Part shown: piece after piece, positions 39,151 through 47,038 of the stretch
Layout of the letters: every line of letters begins with the position of its first letter
How positions within the stretch are numbered: the first letter of the stretch is position 1
NCBI GenBank assembly: GCA_012837155.1
Contig: CP051546.1
Coordinates: 2,292,140 to 2,356,139 of the forward strand
DNA: 64,000 bases
Reading direction: 5' to 3'
Source: Flavobacterium sp.
GTDB lineage: Bacteria > Bacteroidota > Bacteroidia > Flavobacteriales > Flavobacteriaceae
The notes under the pieces: model-generated
Told to the model about the DNA's origin: nothing
Seen by the model: only the letters and a program-made list of their open reading frames with translations
The model's database searches: none
Translations under genes and position numbers: made by a program

Positions 39151-40440
39151 TTATGCTTTGTTTGCTTTGTGTCCATTAAATGCGAATAATAAGATGACCA
39201 AGAAACACACTAAAGGCACAATGTACCCGTTTTGAATACTGGCTGTTTTGTCTGAAATGACTCCTAAAATTGGAGGTAAAAAAGCGCCTCCTACAATTGA
39301 CATGACAATCAAAGAAGACCCTATTTTGGTATTATGTCCTAGTCCTTCTATTCCCATAGAAAAGATGGTTGGAAACATAATACTCATAAAGAAGGCAATG
39401 GCTATTAAGGAATACACGACTATCATTCCTGTTCCTGTCATCGCCACTATCGAAAGTCCGATATTGATTACCGTATAGGCTATTAATAATTTTCTTGGAT
39501 TGATGTATTGCATCAAGAAAGTCCCCACAAAACGACCTAGCATGAATGCCAAGCCATAAAATCCTAAATATGTAGCGGCTGTATCTTCGTCGATTCCTGC
39601 CGAGGTGGTTGCCATTTTGATAAAGAAACTCCCCACACACACCTGTGCGCCCACATAGAAAAATTGTGCTAAAATACCCCAACGCAAACGCATCGATTTC
39701 AACGCTCCCACAAAACTTGCGCCATCTTCTCCTTCTTTGTCTTCGTCTTTTACATCGGGCATATTGGTAAAATAAAATACGACTGCAACCGCCAAAATAA
39801 TCAATCCTAAAATGAGGTACGGCATTTTTACACTCGCCGCCTCCGAAACCAAATAGGCGTGTTTTACCGCTGGCGCCATTGCTTCGATTTGGGCTTGGGT
39901 ATAATTCTTATCCGATAATATCATAGGCCCTATGTATGCTGGCGCAATGAAAGCTGCTAAGCCATTAAAAGACTGTGAAAAATTCAATCGTTTGGTGGCT
40001 GTTTCCGATGGTCCTAATATGGTAACATACGGATTGGCTGCTGTTTCTAAAAAGGTAAGACCACAGGCAATAATGAACAGGGCACCTAAAAAGTATATGT
40101 ATTGCAATGAATTGGCTGCTGGCACAAAGAGGATGGAACCGGTTCCAAAGAGAATTAATCCGATCATAATTCCTGACTTATACCCATATTTTCGCATGAT
40201 ATATCCCGCTGGTAATGCCATCACAAAATAGGCAATGAACACAGAGGAATCTACCAATGACGATTGCAAATCGGTAAGATTAAAGGCTTTTCGCAAATGC
40301 GGAATCAAAATTGGATCTAGATTATGAACAAATCCCCAGAAAAAAAACAAACTGGTAACCAAGATAAACGGAAAAATCCAGTTCTTGGTCGCATTAGAAA
40401 CAGTTGGGGTTTGCCCATTGGATTGTGGTGATAACGCCAT
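39151..40440 (-). CDS. fucP: FucP-type L-fucose:proton symporter (MFS)
   Basis: 429 residues with about 12 membrane segments. FFFWGFVHNLDPILIPHLRKAF at segment 1 and ETAANPYVTILGPSETATKRLNFSQSFNG are characteristic of the FucP/GluP branch, which moves L-fucose (or other hexoses) with protons. It is the first gene of the 13-kb operon, 17 bases before the dehydratase gene, which strongly suggests fucose. A truncated AraC gene lies divergent to it. Intact. Confidence 0.9.
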   Translation of the reverse strand: MALSPQSNGQTPTVSNATKNWIFPFILVTSLFFFWGFVHNLDPILIPHLRKAFNLTDLQSSLVDSSVFIAYFVMALPAGYIMRKYGYKSGIMIGLILFGTGSILFVPAANSLQYIYFLGALFIIACGLTFLETAANPYVTILGPSETATKRLNFSQSFNGLAAFIAPAYIGPMILSDKNYTQAQIEAMAPAVKHAYLVSEAASVKMPYLILGLIILAVAVVFYFTNMPDVKDEDKEGEDGASFVGALKSMRLRWGILAQFFYVGAQVCVGSFFIKMATTSAGIDEDTAATYLGFYGLAFMLGRFVGTFLMQYINPRKLLIAYTVINIGLSIVAMTGTGMIVVYSLIAIAFFMSIMFPTIFSMGIEGLGHNTKIGSSLIVMSIVGGAFLPPILGVISDKTASIQNGYIVPLVCFLVILLFAFNGHKANKA

Positions 40441-40536
40441 AGCTTTTTTATTAAATTTATACTCTTTTAGAATTCGAAAGATATAATCTTTAAGCTTTAT
40501 TTACTAATTCAATATTATCTTTGTTTAATTATTAAT

Positions 40537-40544
40537 TATCTTTG
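40537..40544 (+). promoter_or_regulatory. -7 promoter element before the AraC remnant
   Basis: TATCTTTG fits TAnnTTTG and lies 4 bases before the GTG start. An identical box is at 40516-40523, so there are two tandem start sites or a spare. Confidence 0.4.
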
Positions 40545-40548
40545 AAAC

Positions 40549-40710
40549 GTGAAAATCGAAAAAACTAAAATATCATCTTACCTAAACAGCTCTATTTCTG
40601 TTATTTCTCGCGAAGAATCATTCTTTAAAGCCCCTTTTCACTCTCATCCTGAACTCGAATTGGTGCCTGTCTTGTTTGCTGTTCGATAATTTATTCATTA
40701 CTATATTCTA
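40549..40710 (+). pseudogene. Truncated AraC-family regulator gene (N-terminus only)
   Basis: From GTG 40549 the frame reads VKIEKTKISSYLNSSISVIS, then FHSHPELELV, the start of the AraC cupin domain, and stops after about 47 residues near 40690. Neither other frame continues the family. The last credible residues are at about 40675. A MITE-like element starts at 40721. The DNA-binding helices are absent, so it cannot work as a regulator. Its divergent position beside fucP suggests it once controlled the fucose operon. Confidence 0.65.
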
Positions 40711-40720
40711 AACCAGAATA

Positions 40721-40847
40721 TAAGTGATAACTATGGTATAATGTCGCATTTTGAAATCTGACAAACGATACAAGTCTTTGATTACAAATAGTTTTTATCG
40801 CTATTCATTCGTTTGACTTTATGACATTAAAACTTTCGACTCACTTA
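40721..40847. mobile_element. MITE-like element, copy 1 (127 bp)
   Basis: Matches 44862-44990 over its full length, about 90 percent by eye. It starts TAAGTGATAACTATGG and ends TTCGACTCACTTA, so the terminal TAAGTGA/TCACTTA are inverted; TAATGTC and GACATTA further in are also inverted. No coding potential. A non-autonomous transposon is the simplest reading; no transposase with such ends is in the window. The flanking bases 40848-40978 show nothing I can name. Confidence 0.6.
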
Positions 40848-40978
40848 AAGTAGCCAAAAATACCATTTTCTACAAACATTTCAATTTTAGAAAAACCTTT
40901 TTTTTAAACTATTGCTAAGATAATCAACAAAAAAACTATTAACATTATTTTTTTCTACAAGACACTTATCAAACAACA

Positions 40979-41007
40979 AAAGGCTGCTCTTTTCGAACAG
41001 CCTTTTT
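40979..41007 (-). terminator. Terminator after the GH109-like gene
   Basis: AAAGGCTG...CAGCCTTT forms an 8-bp stem. A-rich flank on the left gives the T-run on the minus strand, and TTTTT on the right makes it usable on the plus strand too. It lies 25 bases past the GH109-like stop codon. Confidence 0.75.
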
Positions 41008-41031
41008 GTTTATGAAAAAATGACCTAAAAT

Positions 41032-42410
41032 TTATTTAGAAAATTCCACTGCTTTTAATTTCTTCCAACCGCCACGAGTAAAATCGGGGATTTGCACAGG
41101 AACAGAACCTTTATTAAGTGAAATTTCGGTTAATGGCGCTAAGCAAGACCACTCCGCTAAATCATAAACATCCATATCTAATGGAAGTCCTTTTGAAGAC
41201 AATGAATCAAACGGTAATTCAATATAAAATCCATGCCACCGTGACCTCCAACTTCCTTAGCTTTTTCTTCAATATCTCGCACTATTGGATTTTTATATTT
41301 TTCCATTAACGCCTTTTTTATATCCTCGGACACAAAACTATGAGCCGTTAAATTTTCATGGTTTGGAGCAATATCAGAAGAAATTTCTTTTGAGTCTAAA
41401 GCATATCCTTCGACTGGATATTTATTAGCAAACCCTTTTGTTCCCGTTAATTGGTACATTCGACTATAAGGACGTGGGTTGGCTACGTCGTGTTGAATTT
41501 GAATTGTTTTTCCGTTTTCTGTACGAATCATGGTCATCGTATGATCGCCGTTTTTAAAATCTACTAATTCTTTCCCCGTTTTTTCTTTAATAAAAGCAGG
41601 AATGCTAACTACTTTTGTATCCATAGAACCAAATAATTCATCTTATCTCCGCGATGAATATTTAATGCTAAACAAGCAGGTCCCATACCATGCGTGGCAT
41701 AAATATCGCCGCGGTGTGTCGCATTATAATCCAAACGCCAGTTGTTCCAGTAATCTGCCCAATACGGCTCCAAATTGTGAATATAAGACCCTTCTGCATG
41801 AAGGATTTCGCCAAACAATCCTTGTTGAGCCATATTTAATGTAGTCAATTCAAAGAAATCATAAACGCAATTTTCTAATTGCATGCAATGTTTTCTAGTT
41901 TTTTCGGAAGTATTAATTAAAGCCCAAATCTCTTCCATTGTCATTGCGCCTGGCACTTCAATTGCAACATGTTTTCCGTCCTTCATCGCCTGAACTCCAA
42001 TCTGAGCGTGGTGTTTCCAGTCGGTTTGAAACATAAACAAGGTCTACATTAGGAAGTGCAGTTACTTTTCTCCATGCATTTTCATCTCCAAAAAACTCTT
42101 TTGCTTTAGGAAAACCGGCTTTTACAAGCATTTCATTCGCAGATTTTGTATTTTTCTCTAACATATCACAAAGAGCAACAATCTCAACTCCTGGGATATT
42201 AACCAAACTCTCTACGTGACCAGGGCCGCGCATCCCTAAACCAATGAATGCTACACGAACCACAGGAATTGGAGCTACTGCCAAACGCAGCACATCGGTT
42301 TGACCTTTCTCGCGTTCAGGAGAAGGCGTTTTTATCATTTGCGCTGATGAATCAGCAATAATTAATAGCAAACAAGCTATCAGAAGAGATTTAAAACGTA
42401 AAGTTTTCAT
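41032..42410 (-). CDS. GH109-like Gfo/Idh/MocA oxidoreductase-fold glycosidase, secreted (three frameshifts)
   Basis: Signal peptide ([24 protein letters not shown]) followed by [19 protein letters not shown], the NAD-binding Rossmann motif. Adding one base at each of three sites (near 42025, 41627 and 41193) gives a single frame: [52 protein letters not shown] and a C-terminus ending LKAVEFSK at 41032, about 460 residues. GH109 proteins use NAD to cut alpha-N-acetylgalactosamine. Others in this fold are plain oxidoreductases. Three shifts in one gene could mean true decay, but each lies in a short run as elsewhere. Confidence 0.8.
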
Positions 42411-42656
42411 AAAAAAGGGTGTTAAATTTTTTAATTTGATTTAGAAAAAAATCTTAATCTATTATTAAGTTCAGGCTAAAATAAATAATCTATTTAGACT
42501 GACAATAAAAATAATAAAAAAACGTGCTCGAACACATTAAAAAAATAATTTATGGCTAGTTGCTGTCAAAAAAAACAAGCGCACTTCGAGTTTAAATATC
42601 ATAAAAGCTAATGCTGCTCCATGACAAAAGGTTAAAATAAAATTTTGAGTTAAAAT

Positions 42657-43784
42657 TTACCTTAAATTTTTCAATGCTTCAATCAGCAAATCAAGATCTT
42701 CTTTATTGTTGTAATGACTGAAGGAAATACGCAAGTTAGGTTTTTTTAAATCCTCCTCAGAAAGCATCTCTGCTAATACGTGGGATGGTTTAACACTTCC
42801 GCTTTGGCAAGCACTTCCTCTGGATACTGCAATACCTTTCATATCGAGATGAAATAAAATCATTGCCGTTTTATCGTCTAAAAAAGGCAATATTATATTT
42901 AAAATGGTGTAAAAATCATCCTGAGTTCCGTTAATTTTAAAACCAGAAAACTCAAGTTCTAGCTGAGCAATCAAATAGTTTTTTAAATCTAAAATGTGAT
43001 TTCTTTCTGTTTCTAAATTAGAATATGAAAGTTCTAAAGCCTTTGCCATTCCAGCAATTTGATGCACCGCTTCGGTTCCGGAACGCAATCCTTTTTCTTG
43101 TTCGCCTCCGTAAAAAAGAGGTTGCAATCCTGAATTTTTCCTTACGTAAGCAAAACCAACTCCTTTTGGCCCGTGAAATTTGTGCGCACTTGCAACCACA
43201 AAATCAACAGGAATTAGTTGTAAATCTATCTCCGTCTTTCCAATAGATTGCACCATATCTGAATGAAAAAGAGCGTTGTACTGCTTGCAAATTTGCCCTA
43301 CTTTTTCAATATTTAAAACAGTCCCAATTTCGTTATTCACGTGCATCAAGCTAACCAAGGTTTTTGTTTCCTGCGAAAGCATCTCTACTAAATTCGTAAC
43401 ATTAATTTTACCATCAGACTTAACCGCAACATAATCAACTTGAATATCAAACTCCTCCTGCAACGCTTGAATGGTGTATAAAACGGAATGATGTTCTATT
43501 TTGCTGGTAATAATTCGCTTTACCTTCAAGTCTTTGACAGCAGAACGAAGAATCCAATTATTGGCCTCGGTACCACAGGAAGTAAAAATAATTTCTTGGG
43601 ACGAAACATTCAACTCTTTAGCGATAGCCTTTCTAGAAAGCTCTAAAATACGCTTCGCATTTCGGCCCAAACTGTGGGTTGATGATGGGTTTCCATAATC
43701 CTCTAACAAAATTTTCGCCATTTCCTGAACTACTTCGGGGCGAATTTGTGTGGTTGAGGCGTTATCAAGGTATACTTTTTTCAT
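42657..43784 (-). CDS. Cysteine desulfurase (IscS/NifS family)
   Basis: ATG 43784 (MKKVYLDNASTT) is preferred to an upstream one. 375 residues of PLP enzyme: EDYGNPSSTHSLGR, FTSCGTEANNWILR, HVNNEIGTVLNIE, SAHKFHGPKGVGF (PLP-binding Lys) and SRGSACQSGSVKPSHVL with the active Cys. It draws sulfur from cysteine for iron-sulfur clusters or tRNA thiolation. It stands alone, without isc/suf genes; a housekeeping role is likely. TAACTTTG lies 5 bases before the start. Confidence 0.92.
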   Translation of the reverse strand: MKKVYLDNASTTQIRPEVVQEMAKILLEDYGNPSSTHSLGRNAKRILELSRKAIAKELNVSSQEIIFTSCGTEANNWILRSAVKDLKVKRIITSKIEHHSVLYTIQALQEEFDIQVDYVAVKSDGKINVTNLVEMLSQETKTLVSLMHVNNEIGTVLNIEKVGQICKQYNALFHSDMVQSIGKTEIDLQLIPVDFVVASAHKFHGPKGVGFAYVRKNSGLQPLFYGGEQEKGLRSGTEAVHQIAGMAKALELSYSNLETERNHILDLKNYLIAQLELEFSGFKINGTQDDFYTILNIILPFLDDKTAMILFHLDMKGIAVSRGSACQSGSVKPSHVLAEMLSEEDLKKPNLRISFSHYNNKEDLDLLIEALKNLR

Positions 43785-43789
43785 CGGCA

Positions 43790-43797
43790 CAAAGTTA
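43790..43797 (-). promoter_or_regulatory. -7 promoter element of the cysteine desulfurase gene
   Basis: Minus strand TAACTTTG fits TAnnTTTG and is followed by only 5 bases before the ATG, so the transcript would have almost no leader. Confidence 0.45.
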
Positions 43798-43845
43798 TGA
43801 AATATCAATTGGCATTTCCCTAGCTTCAATTATCATTTTTTCACT

Positions 43846-43853
43846 ATTTTTGA
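43846..43853 (+). promoter_or_regulatory. -7 promoter element of the lipoprotein gene
   Basis: TATTTTTG fits TAnnTTTG, 17 bases before the ATG at 43871. Confidence 0.4.
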
Positions 43854-43870
43854 CCCAAATTTAATTTAAG

Positions 43871-44830
43871 ATGAAAAAAGTACTAAGCCTGTTGGTTTTT
43901 GTAATCCTATTAAACAGTTGTGATGACGGTAATCTAACACTAGAAACCATAAATTTTGAAAATACTACAACACAAAGTTGTAGTACCAATGATATTTTAT
44001 TTAAACTCAAAGACAAAGAAGCCTTACTCCTTGAAATCCCAAAAAGTGCATTTATAAACGAGCCAACTCCTACCGATAACCCAATAAAAATAAACATTGG
44101 TGGTAGCAACCGCGTAGTTTACCGCTTTTATAACGGAACCGTAGTTACTAACAATATTTGCGAAACCATTCCGCCTGCAACGCCTGCAGTTACTGACCAA
44201 TGGACTGCTTCAGCAGGAACTATTGAGATAACTACGACAGCAATAAAAACCACAAATGCTTCCGAAAATAGCACGCGAATTACGGGATACAATCATAATA
44301 TTGTTTTCAAAAACATCACTTTTGACAAAGGTAATGGAACTCAGGTTTATGAAACTTTTGCTTTTGGGAACTATGTTTCAAGCGCACCTCCTTTGCCTTT
44401 TGGTTTTGATAAAACAGTAGAACAATGCAGTACTTCTAAACAAATTTACAATTATACTAGTGGCGAGGCATTGACATTAGATATTGATCCTAGTTTGATT
44501 GTTAATAGCGTAACACCACTAAATACGCCAAGAACAGGTTTAATTAGCACCACTAAAAATAAACTTAGCTATCGTTTATATTCGAATGGCGTACTCACAC
44601 CAGCCTATTTTTGCAACACAACCGTTCCGTTACTCCCAACGGTAACCGAAGAATGGTTTGGCGTAAACGGCGTTTCAGGAGTAAGCGGCATTGTAGAAGT
44701 TACCACGACAACTAGCGGAACTGGTTTTAAGCACACTATTGTGCTTAAAAATGTAACGCTAAAAAAAGGAGGCAGCGATTTTAGACTCGGAGATAGTTAT
44801 ATTTATGGCGATTTATTGACCACCAACTAA
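43871..44830 (+). CDS. Lipoprotein with two tandem copies of an unknown ~130-residue domain
   Basis: 319 residues with a lipobox (LNSC, Cys 17). Residues about 37-170 and 185-315 are related: each has an early Cys-Ser, YRFYNGTVVTN / YRLYSNGVLTP, a single Cys, PATPAVTDQW / PLLPTVTEEW, an EITTT / EVTTT strand and HNIVFKNITFDKG / HTIVLKNVTLKKG. The pattern suggests beta-sandwich units held by one disulfide each. I do not recognise the family. It is divergent from the cysteine desulfurase gene and ends before MITE-like copy 2. Confidence 0.7.
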   Translation: MKKVLSLLVFVILLNSCDDGNLTLETINFENTTTQSCSTNDILFKLKDKEALLLEIPKSAFINEPTPTDNPIKINIGGSNRVVYRFYNGTVVTNNICETIPPATPAVTDQWTASAGTIEITTTAIKTTNASENSTRITGYNHNIVFKNITFDKGNGTQVYETFAFGNYVSSAPPLPFGFDKTVEQCSTSKQIYNYTSGEALTLDIDPSLIVNSVTPLNTPRTGLISTTKNKLSYRLYSNGVLTPAYFCNTTVPLLPTVTEEWFGVNGVSGVSGIVEVTTTTSGTGFKHTIVLKNVTLKKGGSDFRLGDSYIYGDLLTTN

Positions 44831-44861
44831 ACTCGAAATTTTTAAAAGGCTTTTTTACAGG

Positions 44862-44990
44862 TAAGTGATAACTATGGTATAATGTCGCATTTTGAAACCT
44901 GACAAAACGATATAAGTCTTTGATTATGAATATCTTTTTATCACTATTCATTCATTTGACTTTATGACATTAAAATTTTTGACTTACTTA
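44862..44990. mobile_element. MITE-like element, copy 2 (129 bp)
   Basis: Starts TAAGTGATAACTATGG and ends TTGACTTACTTA; closely matches copy 1 at 40721-40847 in the same orientation. It lies between the lipoprotein and Smr genes and interrupts nothing visible. Confidence 0.6.
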
Positions 44991-45011
44991 GCACAATGAG
45001 TATCGTTAAAT

Positions 45012-45563
45012 CTATTGGCTGTTTTGTTTAATAAAAACCTCGGTTGCACCTTGTCCATATTTTTGATAATTCCCGTCCTGAAAAGTAATCGTTTCATACC
45101 TACCCAGCAAAAAATCTAATTCTGCTTTTAGTACTCCTTCTCCAACACCGTGTATAAAAACAATTTTAGGAATGCGGTTGCGAATGGCAAATTCTATATG
45201 TCGCTTTGCGGTTTCAGATTGCAAAGTTAAAATGTCGTAATTAGACATTCCTCGTTTATTGGGAACCAATTTTTCAATATGTAAATCAAACTCTGGAGCT
45301 GGAATTTCATGCCTATTTTTGCGTTCTTTTACAAAACTTCTTGCTTTTGGAATCTCTTTTTCTTTAATAATAGTATCCGTATTTATTTTTTGTATAGCAT
45401 GCATTAAATTACTAGAATCACTTAGTTTCAGTAATTCATTAGCTAAAAATGTCATCATAAATCCATCTACGGTTTCTATGGTAACTTCCTTTTCTTTTAC
45501 CGAAACCACCACTCCGTCTATAGCTTCATCCAAAACCGAAACTTTATCTCCTTTAGTAAACAT
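45012..45563 (-). CDS. Smr-domain protein (DUF2027-type)
   Basis: 183 residues. Residues 1-60 form a small barrel (FTKGDKVSVLDEAIDGVVVSV...VDGFMMTFLANEL); 95-180 are an Smr domain (FDLHIEKL, RHIEFAIRNRIPKIVFIHGVGEGVLKAEL). The Smr domain is a nuclease/DNA-binding unit best known from the end of MutS2. The exact role of these short proteins is not known. Intact; its start is 21 bases from IS982-type element 1. Confidence 0.85.
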   Translation of the reverse strand: MFTKGDKVSVLDEAIDGVVVSVKEKEVTIETVDGFMMTFLANELLKLSDSSNLMHAIQKINTDTIIKEKEIPKARSFVKERKNRHEIPAPEFDLHIEKLVPNKRGMSNYDILTLQSETAKRHIEFAIRNRIPKIVFIHGVGEGVLKAELDFLLGRYETITFQDGNYQKYGQGATEVFIKQNSQ

Positions 45564-45584
45564 GCGCTCTTTTTATCTTGATTA

Positions 45585-46613
45585 TGCGAATCAAGGGTTA
45601 AAATATTAGTCCAATAAAAGCGGCAGCAATTTTTCCAAATAGATGAACCAGTAACCCCTTGCTAGACCTAACTTTACTTGCTTTTTGAATATCAGTTTTA
45701 ACAATCAACCAATTAAAAAGAGATTCTATGGGCTGTCTAACTCTTGATACTGCTTTGGAAAATAAATCATCGGCTGCTTTATCCCAGTTTTTTATTTGTT
45801 GACATTGTCCTTTGATTGCTTTAACTGGTGTAATCATAATTGAATTTTTCTCTTGTTCTAATTCAGAAAAAAAATCCTCGTTAATGTATATTTTATCTCC
45901 AAAGAATTTTCTGTTTGTTTTTTCTGACCACGCTTCTTTGAAAACCGTTAAATCATTGACAGATGCAGGTGTTATTTGAATTTCTTCAGGAAAAGGAATT
46001 TTATTTTCTCGTCTAAAAGCTAATGCATGAAGCTTCACTCCATAATAATACATGCTTTTTGTAGAACAATACCCTTTATCGGTCAAGTCTTTTGCTACCT
46101 TTCCATTTCGTTTACCAGAGCAAGTGATTATTGGCATCGAATCCAGTAAACTTTGATCAGTTAAGCAATCCCAAGGTAAAAAGTCTTCAAATAATGAAGC
46201 TGAAAAACGTCGAAAAGCTTCTGATAATTGATTAAGACGATTAGAAAAACCAGCATATGAGCCAAGTCTTGGAAACCAATCATGTAAATAATCACAAGCA
46301 TATTTATGAATTTGTTTGATGCTAAAACGTTGTTCTTCTTGAACTGTGAATAGGTATATGGTCATAATTTCTTGATCTGTTAAATCTTGTTTATGGTTGT
46401 TGCTGAAACGTTCGCAAGTGTATTTTAAATCTTTTTCAAATCTGTCACAGATTATGGAATATATTTTTACTAATTTTAGGGCTTTAAGCTGATTAATCAT
46501 ATATTTAAACGTGCGTTAGATACACTATAAATATACTGATTATCAGCTTATTATTCTAATTTTTACAAAGAAATTTCTTTCTTTTTTAATGTTTTTTCAA
46601 CCCTTGATTCGCA
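45585..46613 (-). mobile_element. IS982-type insertion sequence 1 (1029 bp)
   Basis: Inverted ends TGCGAATCAAGGGTT / AACCCTTGATTCGCA (15 bp) and a 7-bp target duplication TTGATTA (45578-45584 and 46614-46620). Size and single-ORF layout fit IS982. It landed between the Smr gene start and the DUF2752 gene, where it may affect their promoters. Confidence 0.85.
45598..46500 (-). CDS. IS982-family DDE transposase
   Basis: 300 residues filling IS982-type element 1. LTDQEIMTIYLFTVQEEQRF near the N-terminus and DSMPIITCSGKRNGK (first Asp), GDKIYINEDFFSEL (second Asp) and RQPIESLFNWLIVKTDIQKA (Glu) form the DDE triad in the order and spacing of IS982. Intact, so possibly active. Family assignment by motif only. 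Confidence 0.8.
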   Translation of the reverse strand: MINQLKALKLVKIYSIICDRFEKDLKYTCERFSNNHKQDLTDQEIMTIYLFTVQEEQRFSIKQIHKYACDYLHDWFPRLGSYAGFSNRLNQLSEAFRRFSASLFEDFLPWDCLTDQSLLDSMPIITCSGKRNGKVAKDLTDKGYCSTKSMYYYGVKLHALAFRRENKIPFPEEIQITPASVNDLTVFKEAWSEKTNRKFFGDKIYINEDFFSELEQEKNSIMITPVKAIKGQCQQIKNWDKAADDLFSKAVSRVRQPIESLFNWLIVKTDIQKASKVRSSKGLLVHLFGKIAAAFIGLIF

Positions 46614-46743
46614 TTGATTATTATTTAGTATCTTGGTATCCGATTTCAAAAGTAATGAACTTTAAAACAACATCATTTATTATTGAAAAGGATTCTTGTA
46701 TAATTACAAAAAGAAACAAAACCCATTGGATATAGAAAAATAC

Positions 46744-47004
46744 ATGATTCCGTGCTTGAGCAAAACACTCTTTGGCATAGAATGCTTAGGGTGTGGATGT
46801 CAACGCGCTTTGCTCTTACTTTTACAAGGTAATTTTGCTGCCGCTTTCAGGGTGTATCCTGCCATTTATAGCATGCTTTTATTCTTTGCGATTGTTGGTT
46901 TACACTATATTGACAAACGCCATAATTATAAAAACCTTCTTAAAGAAACGGCTATTCTAACCTGCTGCTTCATGTTTGTGGGCTATGTTTACAAATGTTT
47001 CTAA
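46744..47004 (+). CDS. DUF2752 small membrane protein
   Basis: ATG 46744 gives 86 residues (MIPCLSKTLFGIECLGCGCQRALLLL... in order): the Cys-rich N-terminus CLSK, GIECLGCGCQRA is the DUF2752 mark, followed by membrane segments (YSMLLFFAIVGL and AILTCCFMFVGYV). An upstream TTG 46696 could add 16 residues. Function unknown. It lies just beyond IS982-type element 1. Confidence 0.8.
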   Translation: MIPCLSKTLFGIECLGCGCQRALLLLLQGNFAAAFRVYPAIYSMLLFFAIVGLHYIDKRHNYKNLLKETAILTCCFMFVGYVYKCF

Positions 47005-47038
47005 AATCAATCCTTTCATAATTAAAAAAAATAATTGG

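Noticed and set aside
40681-40720. Continuation of the AraC gene by a simple frameshift
   Set aside because: I read all three forward frames after HSHPELELV; none gives AraC-like sequence, so this is truncation and not a run error.
41118-41309. Plus-strand ORF inside the GH109-like gene, and many similar antisense ORFs over glycosidase genes
   Set aside because: They are antisense to well-supported coding sequences and show no motifs or sensible composition.
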